DNA of 16,847 nt, from assembly GCA_002496395.1 (NCBI GenBank), contig DAJQ01000046.1, positions 622 through 17,468 of the forward strand, read 5' to 3'. The notes under the pieces are model-generated. The model saw only the letters and a list, made by a program, of their open reading frames with translations. It was not told where the DNA came from and searched no databases. Shown here piece after piece: positions 7,053 to 14,656 of the stretch. The stretch's first letter is position 1. Each line of letters begins with the position of its first letter. Made by a program: the position numbers and the translations under genes. Source of the DNA: Methanocorpusculaceae archaeon UBA456. GTDB lineage: Archaea; Halobacteriota; Methanomicrobia; Methanomicrobiales; Methanocorpusculaceae.

Positions 7053-9401
7053 ATGGTGGATAAAGAAGATAAGCAGCAGGAAGAGCGTAATCTTTTTGCA
7101 CCGGAGAGTGATCACTTCGGATCAAAGAAGAGTGAAAAAAAGAAGAAAAGCGGTTTTCTATCATTTTTGAAGAGGAGATCGGACTCAGATGATGCTGTGC
7201 CGATAACCAATCCCTGGAATGCTGCTCCTGTCTCGGATCCGCTGCATGAACGATCCCAAGAGATCCATGACGGGGAAGAGCCTGATACGCCTGTTGTGGA
7301 TACAGATGCACGTACCCCTCCGGGCTTCTGGAACACCCCGCTGGCCGGCCTTGAAGATGAAGGAGAATCCGAAGCACCTGGTCCTGGTAAAGCTGGTGAG
7401 ACGCCATCATCTGAAGAGATGGAGAGGATGCCGGATCAGGAGATGCCCACCCCTCCCGGAGAAAATGCATCCCTCTATGAGGCAGAAGAGGAGACCCATG
7501 TTCCCAAATCCCGGGAGGATACCCGTGATGAGATCCAGGGGACTCCCTCTCCTGAGGATGTACGGGGATCAGCCCCAGACGAACAAATCCCTGTTGAGGA
7601 AAGCGAAATACCTGCTGTTGATCCCGGCATCGATCTCACACAGCCTGATTATGAGACCCCAATTCATCCCGTCTCCTCCATGCCGGATACAGGGGAAGAA
7701 TCCATGCCGGATACTCCTGTCTATCCGGTGAAGGCTGTTTCATCCCCGGAACAGTCGGTATTGCCGTTTGAAACGGAAGATCCCGTCTCTGCATCCGCAC
7801 CAAAGGATCAGATCCCTGAGCGCCGGTCACTCCTCTCAGCCTTCCGGAAGAAGGAAGCAGACCTGGTGGTGCCGGAATATCATTATGATACTGCCGGTCC
7901 GCTTGTCACCCCCCGGCTTGGAGAGAATGAGGAGGAGGTCGATAGCTACTGGGTTGAGAAAGGTCTCTCACTTGTCCTGATCACCTATAACCGGGTTACG
8001 CGGCTGAAGGAGTATCATCTGTTTGAACCGATCCTGACCCGTTTTGAATACGAACTTCTGGAACGGCTCTATGAGGACCTCCGGGATATTCTTATTCTGA
8101 CGGATTCGGAGATCCGGGAACCACCACAACGACTCCTCTTTAGAAAGGCAGAAGCCCTTATCAGCCAGTACGGCCTCTCGCTGACACCCGAAACGACGTA
8201 TAAACTGCGATACTACCTGAAACGGAACTTCCTCGGGTGGTCCCGGATCGATCCCCTGATGAAAGATCTAGAGATAGAGGATATCTCGTGTGATGGCCAT
8301 GGAATCCCTCTCTTCCTCTATCACCGGCAGCATCGGAATATCAGAACCAATATCCAGTTTCCCGAACAGCAGTTAAACTCGCTTGCCATCTCACTTGCAC
8401 AGCGTTCAGGCAAGCATATCTCTATCGGAAGCCCGATCCTTGATGCCACCCTCCCGGACGGCTCCCGTCTCCAGCTGACGCTTGGGACTGAGGTGACGAG
8501 CCGGGGCTCTTCGTTTACAATTCGTAAGTTCCGCCCTGAGCCGTTCACCCCGATCGAACTGATGGAGAAGGGGACCTTCAATGTCGATCAGCTCGTCTAC
8601 TTCTGGCTTGCAATCGAGAACAACAAGAGCCTGATCTATATCGGCGGAACAGCATCCGGCAAGACATCATCCTTAAATGCGATGTCACTCTTCATCCCGC
8701 CGCTTGCAAAAGTCGTCTCTATCGAGGATACCCGTGAGATCATGCTGTATCGGGAGAACTGGATTGCGAGCGTCACCCGTGAATCCCTCACCGCAGAGGG
8801 GAGCAGGAGCATCAATATGTTTGATCTCCTGAAAGCCGGCATGAGGCAGAGGCCCGAGTTTATTATTGTCGGAGAAGTGAGGGGTCCTGAGGCGCAGACC
8901 CTCTTCCAGGCGATGAATACCGGCCATACCACCTACTCGACGATGCATGCAGGAGGGGTGGATGCCACCATCCACCGTCTTGAGAGTGAACCCTTAAATG
9001 TTCCGCGAAACATGCTCCAGGCATTAAATATCATCTCGGTTCAGGCCCTTATCTTCCGTGGTTCCGAGCGGGTCCGGCGTTGCCAGGAGATCGTTGAGAT
9101 CACCGGTATTGAACCGAATTCCGGAAATATTCTGGTGAACAATGTCTTCGAATATGATCCGGTCACTGATGAGATGAGGTACTCCGGCAGATCCCATGTC
9201 TACTCGGCGATCGCCGCCAACCGTGGATGGAGCAGGGAAGAGCTTCATAACGAGGTCGAAAGGCGGAGGCAGGTGATCCTCGCGCTCCATGAACAGGATA
9301 TCAGGGATTTCAAATCCGTATCCGAGGTCTTCTCGATCTTCGCCATCACCCCTGATGTCATCTTTGACCATATCGACGATCTCAGACAGGTCCTCTCATG
9401 A
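7053..9401 (+). CDS. Type II/IV secretion (GspE/TadA/ArlI-like) ATPase with long disordered N-terminus
   Basis: 782-residue hexameric secretion ATPase predicted to power a type IV pilus-like or secretion motor at the inner face of the membrane. Residues ~1-285 are low complexity, rich in Glu, Asp, Pro and Ser, with a basic start (KKSEKKKKS) and MPD-containing repeats. An N-terminal domain follows (~290-430). The ATPase domain has all motifs: Walker A GGTASGKTSS (531-540, K537), Asp box IEDTRE with D559, Walker B IIVGEVRG with E608, and His box GHTTYSTMH with H625 and H632. It should be active. Family members are usually about 500-550 residues, so the extra length is the tail. The ATG at 7053 is preceded by a weak CTGGGG; GTG at 7056 is possible. 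The stop overlaps the next gene as ATGA. This is not the archaellum ATPase itself, since no other arl gene is present. Confidence 0.92.
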   Translation: MVDKEDKQQEERNLFAPESDHFGSKKSEKKKKSGFLSFLKRRSDSDDAVPITNPWNAAPVSDPLHERSQEIHDGEEPDTPVVDTDARTPPGFWNTPLAGLEDEGESEAPGPGKAGETPSSEEMERMPDQEMPTPPGENASLYEAEEETHVPKSREDTRDEIQGTPSPEDVRGSAPDEQIPVEESEIPAVDPGIDLTQPDYETPIHPVSSMPDTGEESMPDTPVYPVKAVSSPEQSVLPFETEDPVSASAPKDQIPERRSLLSAFRKKEADLVVPEYHYDTAGPLVTPRLGENEEEVDSYWVEKGLSLVLITYNRVTRLKEYHLFEPILTRFEYELLERLYEDLRDILILTDSEIREPPQRLLFRKAEALISQYGLSLTPETTYKLRYYLKRNFLGWSRIDPLMKDLEIEDISCDGHGIPLFLYHRQHRNIRTNIQFPEQQLNSLAISLAQRSGKHISIGSPILDATLPDGSRLQLTLGTEVTSRGSSFTIRKFRPEPFTPIELMEKGTFNVDQLVYFWLAIENNKSLIYIGGTASGKTSSLNAMSLFIPPLAKVVSIEDTREIMLYRENWIASVTRESLTAEGSRSINMFDLLKAGMRQRPEFIIVGEVRGPEAQTLFQAMNTGHTTYSTMHAGGVDATIHRLESEPLNVPRNMLQALNIISVQALIFRGSERVRRCQEIVEITGIEPNSGNILVNNVFEYDPVTDEMRYSGRSHVYSAIAANRGWSREELHNEVERRRQVILALHEQDIRDFKSVSEVFSIFAITPDVIFDHIDDLRQVLS
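7677..7714 (+). repeat. Short in-frame direct repeat (SMPDT) in the ATPase tail
   Basis: TCCATGCCGGATAC occurs at 7677-7690 and again at 7701-7714, perfect over 14 bases with a 24-base period, so the reading frame is kept and SMPDT is repeated eight residues apart. A related MPDQEMPT segment lies at ~7428-7451. This looks like local repeat expansion inside a disordered protein tail. Confidence 0.85.
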
Positions 9402-11341
9402 TACCGATGTATGAACGGTTCCGGCGCTTCTCCAGGCGCGATCCGATGCGTTTCCAGCACCTGCGCAATGATATCATATCTGCACGCATGGGTATCACCG
9501 TTGAGCGGCTCTACTATTACGCGTTCGTCATGGGGATCGGGATTGGAGCCGCAATCGGTACACTCTTCTATTTTATTGCAGGGGTGTTTGAGCCGATCAT
9601 CGTCCCCAGTGCTGCCTATGAGTTCACCAGGCAGAACCGGCTTGCAATAGCATGGCTCTCTGATCTTCCGCTTGAAGATGTCATCTTCAGGGCGATCATA
9701 GCAGTCATCATCTTCATCATCATCTCTTATCTCTCCTACCGGATCGTTCTTGCCTTCCCGGGCATCACGAAGTCCACCCGTGCAACCAGGATCAACCTGA
9801 CCCTCCATAACGCCGTTGCATACATGTACGCGATGCGGAGGGGTGGGGCTGAACTGATCGAGATCTTCCGTTCCCTCTCAGAGAATTCGCATGTCTATGG
9901 AGAAGTTGCATTGGAATTTAGGCAGGTTGTCAGGGACTGCGATCTCTTTGCACACGATATCGTCTCTGCCCTCCGCGAGCTCCAGATGACAACTCCTTCA
10001 GCCAAGATGAAGGATTTTATCCAGGATCTCCTCTCGATCATCGAGAGCGGCGGCGATCTCTCCGGCTTCCTGAAGGCGAAGGTGAGCCTGTACCAGGATG
10101 AGGCCAAATTCGAACAGAAACAGTTCTTAAATACCCTCTCACTGGTTGCCGAGGGGTATGTCACCCTCTTTGTGGCAGGCCCCCTCTTCCTGATCATTGT
10201 GATGGTGGTGATGGGACTGATGGGTCCGGGTGCGCTTATGCAGCTGAACATCGTTATATACGCCTTAATTCCGATAGGAACGGCCATCTTCATCGTCTTC
10301 ATCGATATGATCTCATCCCAGCCCGAGAGCGTGGAACGGTACACCTTCATCCAGGAACTCAGGGAGTACCCTGATATTGAGATCAAAGAGGGAGATGAAA
10401 CCACAGAAACCGGCCTTTTCACCAGATTGAAAAAATATGATCGCTGGATACAGATCCGTGAATTCGTCTCAGATCCCCTCCATTATTTCCTGATCCTCCC
10501 CCACCGCACCTTCTACATCTCGATTCCGGCAGGCATTATCTATCTCACCTACTGGTATTTTCAGATCCCCGATTACGGTGACTTTGAGTTTTACCTCACG
10601 GTCCTTGATGATTATGTCATCGCAACCTTCCTCATCCTCTTTGTTCCCTATGCAATTGCTCAACTTATCTGGAGCCGCCGGATAGGTGAGATTGAAGCAT
10701 CGCTCCCGGATTTTCTCCAGAGGCTTGCCGGTATCAATGAAGTCGGCTTAACCATCGCAAAAGCTCTCTCCATCCTGGTCAGGACCAACCTCGGTCTCCT
10801 CAGTTATGAGATAAAAAAGATCAAGCGCGATCTTGACTGGGGTGCAAATGTCGAGGATGCACTCGTCCGCTTTGAAGAACGGCTCTCCACACCGTCCATA
10901 TCGCGTACAGTGACGCTGATCACGCGTGCCAGTGCGATGAGTGGGGAGATCGGCCAGGTGCTTACCATAGCGGCAAGTGATGCTGATATGAGTGAGACCC
11001 TCAAACGGGAGCGACAGGGGGAGATGTTCCTCTACACTGCTGTTGTCTATCTTGCATTCTTCGTCTTCATCTTTGTTGTGCTTGTGATCGGAACCCAGTT
11101 CCTTCCGGTCATTGAGATGACCGATGCAGTCGATTCGGCTATGAGCGGTGCCGGGGCTTTTTCAAATATTGGCGGCATCTCTGCGCTCACCTATGGTCGT
11201 CTCTTCTACCATGCAGTCGTCATCCAGGCGATCTGTTCAGGTCTCATCGCCGGGCTGATGGGTGAGTCATCGTTAGCTGCCGGTGTGAAGCATGCCTGCA
11301 TCATGGTATTTGCAGCATTTCTGATCTTCTCCATTGTCTGA
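9398..11341 (+). CDS. TadC/ArlJ-like membrane protein with two T2SSF repeats
   Basis: 647-residue polytopic membrane protein, the usual platform partner of the secretion ATPase encoded just upstream. Two T2SSF-type cytoplasmic regions can be seen. One spans about 134-245 (AYMYAMRRGGAELIEIFRSL, then ESGGDLSGFL); the other about 425-550 (LPDFLQRLAGINEVGLTIAK). Hydrophobic segments lie near 42-64, 96-120, 252-276, 284-304, 365-385, 405-425, 553-575 and 605-647, so eight or nine membrane passes are likely. The length fits the archaeal double-domain TadC proteins. ATG at 9398 forms a four-base ATGA overlap with the ATPase stop, so translation is coupled; ATG at 9407 is a possible internal start. 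With no pilin nearby, what it exports or assembles is unknown. Confidence 0.9.
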   Translation: MIPMYERFRRFSRRDPMRFQHLRNDIISARMGITVERLYYYAFVMGIGIGAAIGTLFYFIAGVFEPIIVPSAAYEFTRQNRLAIAWLSDLPLEDVIFRAIIAVIIFIIISYLSYRIVLAFPGITKSTRATRINLTLHNAVAYMYAMRRGGAELIEIFRSLSENSHVYGEVALEFRQVVRDCDLFAHDIVSALRELQMTTPSAKMKDFIQDLLSIIESGGDLSGFLKAKVSLYQDEAKFEQKQFLNTLSLVAEGYVTLFVAGPLFLIIVMVVMGLMGPGALMQLNIVIYALIPIGTAIFIVFIDMISSQPESVERYTFIQELREYPDIEIKEGDETTETGLFTRLKKYDRWIQIREFVSDPLHYFLILPHRTFYISIPAGIIYLTYWYFQIPDYGDFEFYLTVLDDYVIATFLILFVPYAIAQLIWSRRIGEIEASLPDFLQRLAGINEVGLTIAKALSILVRTNLGLLSYEIKKIKRDLDWGANVEDALVRFEERLSTPSISRTVTLITRASAMSGEIGQVLTIAASDADMSETLKRERQGEMFLYTAVVYLAFFVFIFVVLVIGTQFLPVIEMTDAVDSAMSGAGAFSNIGGISALTYGRLFYHAVVIQAICSGLIAGLMGESSLAAGVKHACIMVFAAFLIFSIV

Positions 11342-11357
11342 AAGAGGTGCGATAACC

Positions 11358-11366
11358 TTTAAGTTA
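11358..11366 (+). promoter_or_regulatory. Probable TATA box for the zinc ribbon gene
   Basis: TTTAAGTTA lies 34-42 bases before the ATG at 11400, in the 58-base gap after the TadC-like gene. A transcript starting about 25 bases downstream would have a short leader. GGTGAT at 11389-11394, five bases before the ATG, is a good archaeal ribosome binding site. By inspection only. Confidence 0.45.
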
Positions 11367-11399
11367 GCCCGCGTTCAATGAAATCCAGGTGATACAGAG

Positions 11400-11552
11400 A
11401 TGTGCAGCGTTGGTGGTCCGGCAGATATAGAGATTGAAGAAGGGGTACAGGGAAAGAGCTACATCTGCAAAACATGCGGAGAAAAGTTCAAAACCGTCGG
11501 CAAACGACCGATGTGCCCCTCATGTCAGTCAGAAGATGTCACTCCGGCATGA
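11400..11552 (+). CDS. Small zinc ribbon protein (50 residues)
   Basis: Encodes 50 residues starting MCSVGGPADIEI. Two CxxC pairs, CKTC (residues 23-26) and CPSC (39-42), are spaced as in a zinc ribbon and separated by a basic loop (GEKFKTVGKRP). No other domain fits in this size. It might bind nucleic acid or mediate a protein contact; the sequence does not say which. Support for translation: GGTGAT ribosome binding site at 11389-11394, a TATA-like box upstream, and a four-base ATGA overlap with the next gene, which suggests the two work together. There is a further Cys at position 2. Confidence 0.8.
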   Translation: MCSVGGPADIEIEEGVQGKSYICKTCGEKFKTVGKRPMCPSCQSEDVTPA

Positions 11553-12028
11553 TCCTCACGCCGGAAAACCGTATTGTCCTCATCAGGGGACACTCCTCTT
11601 TTCTTCTTTGTGCCCGTGCAGGCAGGAAGTTCCCTCTTATGATAGAGACATTCGATTCCGAATATGTCCAGGGTATCCACCCTGACGATATCATCGCCGT
11701 ATCAGCACCGGAAGGAGGGGAGCTGACTCCGGCACGCTACCTTCTCGATCTGGTCAGGAAATATGATCAACCGGTGCTTGTGCTTCCAAGGGGACACCCG
11801 GGATCGGGAAGGCTTCGGTATGTCATCTCGGCAGGCCCGACAATTCTGCTCTCATGTGAAATTGTGCGGGGAACGCATCCGGAGCAACATCTCATCTGTT
11901 CGTCGCCTGAACTGGCAGGACTTGAAATATCCGGCGAAAAAGGGTCTGTTCGTATTAAAAACCTGCCAGAGGCCATACACTGGGAATATCTCCCGGAAAA
12001 CCCTTCCGAAACAGAACAACAATTATAA
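11549..12028 (+). CDS. Uncharacterised 159-residue protein
   Basis: I do not recognise this family. The protein is soluble, with no signal peptide or membrane segment. It alternates predicted strands and helices (RIVLIRGHSSFLLCARA, DDIIAVSAP, ARYLLDLVRKY, PVLVLPRGHP), which suggests an alpha/beta fold. A VLPRGHPGSGRLRYVIS stretch (near 11774-11826) with Gly, Arg and His looks like a functional loop, and GTHPEQHLICSS (near 11871-11906) may be another. The frame is open back to 11474, but that part overlaps the zinc ribbon gene. ATG at 11549 gives the ATGA overlap and I prefer it. The stop codon lies within the probable TATA box of the ATP synthase operon. It could be a methanogen-specific protein; a link to the ATP synthase rests on position only. 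Confidence 0.75.
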   Translation: MILTPENRIVLIRGHSSFLLCARAGRKFPLMIETFDSEYVQGIHPDDIIAVSAPEGGELTPARYLLDLVRKYDQPVLVLPRGHPGSGRLRYVISAGPTILLSCEIVRGTHPEQHLICSSPELAGLEISGEKGSVRIKNLPEAIHWEYLPENPSETEQQL

Positions 12029-12029
12029 G
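12021..12029 (+). promoter_or_regulatory. Probable promoter (TATA box) of the A-type ATP synthase operon
   Basis: AATTATAAG at 12021-12029, preceded by a purine-rich stretch that could serve as a BRE, is 46-54 bases before the ahaH start. It includes the last codons and TAA stop of the preceding gene. A start about 25 bases on would give a leader of some 25 bases carrying the GGAGG ribosome binding site at 12065-12069. The promoter is inferred, not mapped. Confidence 0.5.
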
Positions 12030-12074
12030 AGATACGGTAAACCAATTATTCTGTTGCCGTGAGAGGAGGGTTGG

Positions 12075-12404
12075 ATGAAAACTGAGGTTCTGAAGAGCAT
12101 CAAAAAGACCGAAGAAGAGTATCGTCAGCAGGTTGAGACGGCGAAACTTGAGCGCGAGCAGATTATTGCAAATGCCAGGTTTGAAGCCGAAAACCAGGTT
12201 GCCAAGGCAACAGCCGTTGCCGATGAGTACACAAAGAAGCGTCTGTCGGATGCACGAAATGACGCAGCGAAGAAACGCGCCCAGATTCTGGAGGAAGGAA
12301 AGCATCAGGCATCTCTCCTCAAAGAAAAAGGTCGAAAACGGATGAATGAAGCCGTTTCGCTGCTGGTTGAGCGGTTCAAGGAGAGAGTTCATGTTACAGC
12401 CTAA
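12075..12404 (+). CDS. ahaH: A-type ATP synthase peripheral stalk subunit H
   Basis: 109-residue stalk subunit that pairs with subunit E to form the peripheral stalk, holding A3B3 against membrane subunit I. The sequence is almost wholly a charged coiled coil (residues ~5-95, many Glu/Lys/Ala/Arg, e.g. KTEEEYRQQVETAKLEREQ), with no catalytic motifs, and the length is typical (~100-110). GGAGG at 12065-12069 precedes the ATG by five bases. First gene of the operon, and the gene order H-I-K-E-C-F-A identifies it. The 3' end overlaps the next gene by 14 bases. Confidence 0.93.
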   Translation: MKTEVLKSIKKTEEEYRQQVETAKLEREQIIANARFEAENQVAKATAVADEYTKKRLSDARNDAAKKRAQILEEGKHQASLLKEKGRKRMNEAVSLLVERFKERVHVTA

Positions 12405-14385
12405 GACGATGACGCGTCTGCTTATCGTTGGATCGAAAGAGCAGATGCCGTCAGCTGTGACCGAACTTTACCGTCACCACGTATACCATATCACCGATTA
12501 TACCGACCAGGGGAAAGAGGGATATGAGGGCTTTCGCATCGGGCAACCGATGGAGGGTGCAACAGAACTCTCGACAGATCTGATCAAGATCCGGTCGATC
12601 GAGAGCATCTTTGGACTCACTCCCGATGATTACCTCGACACAAAAAAGCGTTCTTCGCGTTCGATCAAAGAGATTATAGAGCGTGACCTCCCTGCAATCG
12701 AACAGGAAGTCAGCAATCTCACGGCACAGCGATCGGCAGCAGAAGCACGTATAAAGGTGAATGAACAGCGTATCGCCGAACTTACACCTTTCTCCGGCAT
12801 ACCTCTTGAACTGGGACTTTACAAGGGGTATGAATCGGTATCGGTGGTTGCGGGGAAAGCATCCCGTGAAATCGAGATCACCGTCCCACACGAGAAGTTT
12901 ATCGCATCTGACAAGGGGAACGACACCACGGTCATCTTCTTTAAAAAAGCAGATCGTGCTGTTGTTGAACACGCTCTTGCAGAAGCACAGTTCCAGCCGA
13001 TCCCAATTCCAGAGGAAGAAGGATCCGTCAGAAAGGCAATCGATACCTACCAGTCTGAGATCTCTCAGCTGACTGCTACAATTGCAGATATCGATGAGAA
13101 AATTGCTGATATAAAAGAAAAACACGGTAATTTTCTTGCAGCCTGTGACGAAGTGCTCTCAGCTGATGTCGAACAGGCCGAGGCGCCGCTTCGGTTTGCC
13201 ACAACCGAACTTACCTTCATCGCAGATGGGTGGGTTCCGGTATCTCAGGTTTCGAGCCTGAAATCAGGGCTTGCCCAGGCAACAGGGGACAAAATCCTCG
13301 TCATGCAAGTCGGGGAGACGGATGGTCATCATGATTCCCATGATCACCAGAAGAACCAGCCACCTGTTGAGTATGACAACCCGGGTTTTGCAAAGCCAAT
13401 GCAGTCGATCGTGGATATCTATTCACGACCCCGTTACGATGAGCTTGATCCGACGCTCATGGTAGCGATCATATTCCCGTTATTCTTCGGTATCATCCTT
13501 GGAGATATCGGGTATGGTGCTGTTCTGCTCATTCTTGCTCTTGGCCTTCAGAGGATGCTGAAAGGTGAGGCTGTTCAGCAGCTCCTTAAAGTTCTGAGAA
13601 ACGCAAGCATCTCAGCCATCATCTTTGGCGTTTTCTATGCCGAGATATTCGGAGCCCATCCGGGAGCTCTTGATATCGAGCTCTGGCACCCGCTCATCAG
13701 CAGGCATCTTTTGATCGGATCTCATGCGTATCACCAGGGTGATATTGCAGTCCTGCTTGTGTTTGCGGTATGGCTTGGTATTATCCAGATGACCCTTGGC
13801 AGGTTCATGGGTGTCTACAACCATGCACGACATAAAAATATGCTTCATGTCATGGGCCAGGTGAGCTGGATTGCATTCATGTGGGGTGTACTGCTTCTTA
13901 TCTGGTCGATAGCGGCGATCCCGCTGATGCCCGATCTGACAATGCTTCCCCCGATTGTGATGGGATTAAACATTGCCGGAATTATCGGTGTTGTTCTTGC
14001 CCTCGCAGGGGTCATTGGTATCGGAATTGAGTCGCCTCTCGAACTGATCGAACTTCCGTCAGTCATCAGCCATTCGCTCTCCTATACGCGTCTGGCAGCT
14101 GTTGGTCTCTCATCCGTCGCAATTGCAATGGTGGTCAACTTCATCGCAATTGAGATGCTGATAGAGCCTCAGTTTAAGGAACTGACGGCTGTTGGTATTG
14201 TTCTTATAATCATAGGGATCTTTGTTCTCCTCATCGGACACCTGCTCAATACGGCACTTGGTCTCCTCGGAGGAGGTCTGCAGTCCCTGAGGTTGCAGTA
14301 TGTTGAGTTCTTCACCAAATTTTACAAGGGTGGAGGAGAGAAATACAATCCATTTGGAAAGAAACGTAATTTAACGGAGGATTAA
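12391..14385 (+). CDS. atpI: A-type ATP synthase membrane subunit I (subunit a)
   Basis: 664-residue subunit (AhaI) that forms the ion half-channels of the Ao part beside the rotor ring. Residues ~1-345 are a cytoplasmic domain with coiled-coil sections (EIIERDLPAIEQEVSNLTAQ near 12670-12729) that contacts the peripheral stalks. Residues ~350-650 hold about seven or eight membrane helices, from LMVAIIFPLFFGIILGDIGYG onward. The essential Arg is seen in SYTRLAAVGLSSVAIAM (R567, codon 14089). A His-rich loop (HHDSHDH, residues 313-319) precedes the membrane domain. The frame extends upstream to 12346, but the ATG at 12391 has AAGGAG at 12378-12383, seven bases before it, and starts at the family N-terminus. 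Ends one base before atpK. Confidence 0.95.
   Translation: MLQPKTMTRLLIVGSKEQMPSAVTELYRHHVYHITDYTDQGKEGYEGFRIGQPMEGATELSTDLIKIRSIESIFGLTPDDYLDTKKRSSRSIKEIIERDLPAIEQEVSNLTAQRSAAEARIKVNEQRIAELTPFSGIPLELGLYKGYESVSVVAGKASREIEITVPHEKFIASDKGNDTTVIFFKKADRAVVEHALAEAQFQPIPIPEEEGSVRKAIDTYQSEISQLTATIADIDEKIADIKEKHGNFLAACDEVLSADVEQAEAPLRFATTELTFIADGWVPVSQVSSLKSGLAQATGDKILVMQVGETDGHHDSHDHQKNQPPVEYDNPGFAKPMQSIVDIYSRPRYDELDPTLMVAIIFPLFFGIILGDIGYGAVLLILALGLQRMLKGEAVQQLLKVLRNASISAIIFGVFYAEIFGAHPGALDIELWHPLISRHLLIGSHAYHQGDIAVLLVFAVWLGIIQMTLGRFMGVYNHARHKNMLHVMGQVSWIAFMWGVLLLIWSIAAIPLMPDLTMLPPIVMGLNIAGIIGVVLALAGVIGIGIESPLELIELPSVISHSLSYTRLAAVGLSSVAIAMVVNFIAIEMLIEPQFKELTAVGIVLIIIGIFVLLIGHLLNTALGLLGGGLQSLRLQYVEFFTKFYKGGGEKYNPFGKKRNLTED
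14376..14380 (+). promoter_or_regulatory. Ribosome binding site of atpK inside the end of atpI
   Basis: GGAGG lies within the last codons of atpI, six bases before the atpK ATG. It is one of the strongest matches to the 16S anti-Shine-Dalgarno in the operon, suitable for the subunit made in largest number. Confidence 0.8.
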
Positions 14386-14386
14386 A

Positions 14387-14644
14387 ATGGTAGATTTAGG
14401 AGTCGCAACATTAACACTTGAAATGGTAGCTGAATCGCAGATGGGATTAAAGGCACTTGGTGCCGGACTTGCAGTAGGTCTCACCGGTATCGGTGCAGGT
14501 GTTGCTGAGATGGGTATCGGTTCAGCTGCTGTCGGTGCAACCGCCGAGAACAAGGATATCTTTGGTCTGGCACTTCTGCTTACCGTTATTCCCGAAACAA
14601 TCGTTATCTTCGGCCTTGTTGTCTCGCTGTTGATTCTGTTCTAA
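14387..14644 (+). CDS. atpK: A-type ATP synthase rotor subunit K (proteolipid, subunit c)
   Basis: 85-residue single-hairpin proteolipid (AhaK) whose ring turns as ions cross the membrane. Helix 1 runs about 20-50 and is Gly/Ala rich (GLTGIGAGVAEMGIGS), with a short loop (ATAENKDIF). Helix 2 (60-85) holds the ion-binding site VIPETIVIFG with E70 and T71. A second acidic residue, E41 in helix 1, sits where Na+-binding rings usually have Gln in GxGxGQG (by eye), giving a possible two-carboxylate site. One site per hairpin fits an ATP-synthesising enzyme. GGAGG at 14376-14380 lies in the end of atpI, six bases before the ATG, a strong site for a protein needed in many copies. Confidence 0.94.
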   Translation: MVDLGVATLTLEMVAESQMGLKALGAGLAVGLTGIGAGVAEMGIGSAAVGATAENKDIFGLALLLTVIPETIVIFGLVVSLLILF

Positions 14645-14656
14645 ATGGAGTCTACA

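Noticed and set aside
9245..9808. 187-codon open frame on the minus strand
   Set aside because: It is antisense to the ATPase/TadC genes, has no ribosome binding site or domain, and is rich in Asp/Cys/Arg as expected from a shadow frame.
5172..11341. Full archaellum locus
   Set aside because: Motor-type genes are present, but archaellin, ArlF/G and chemotaxis genes are not. The ATPase and TadC-like protein differ in length from ArlI/ArlJ.
11474..11548. Upstream extension of the 159-residue protein
   Set aside because: It is in a second frame of the zinc ribbon gene, is basic and without structure. The ATGA start at 11549 is better.
12346..12390. Upstream extension of atpI
   Set aside because: It overlaps the end of ahaH. 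ATG at 12391 has AAGGAG at seven bases and begins the conserved sequence.
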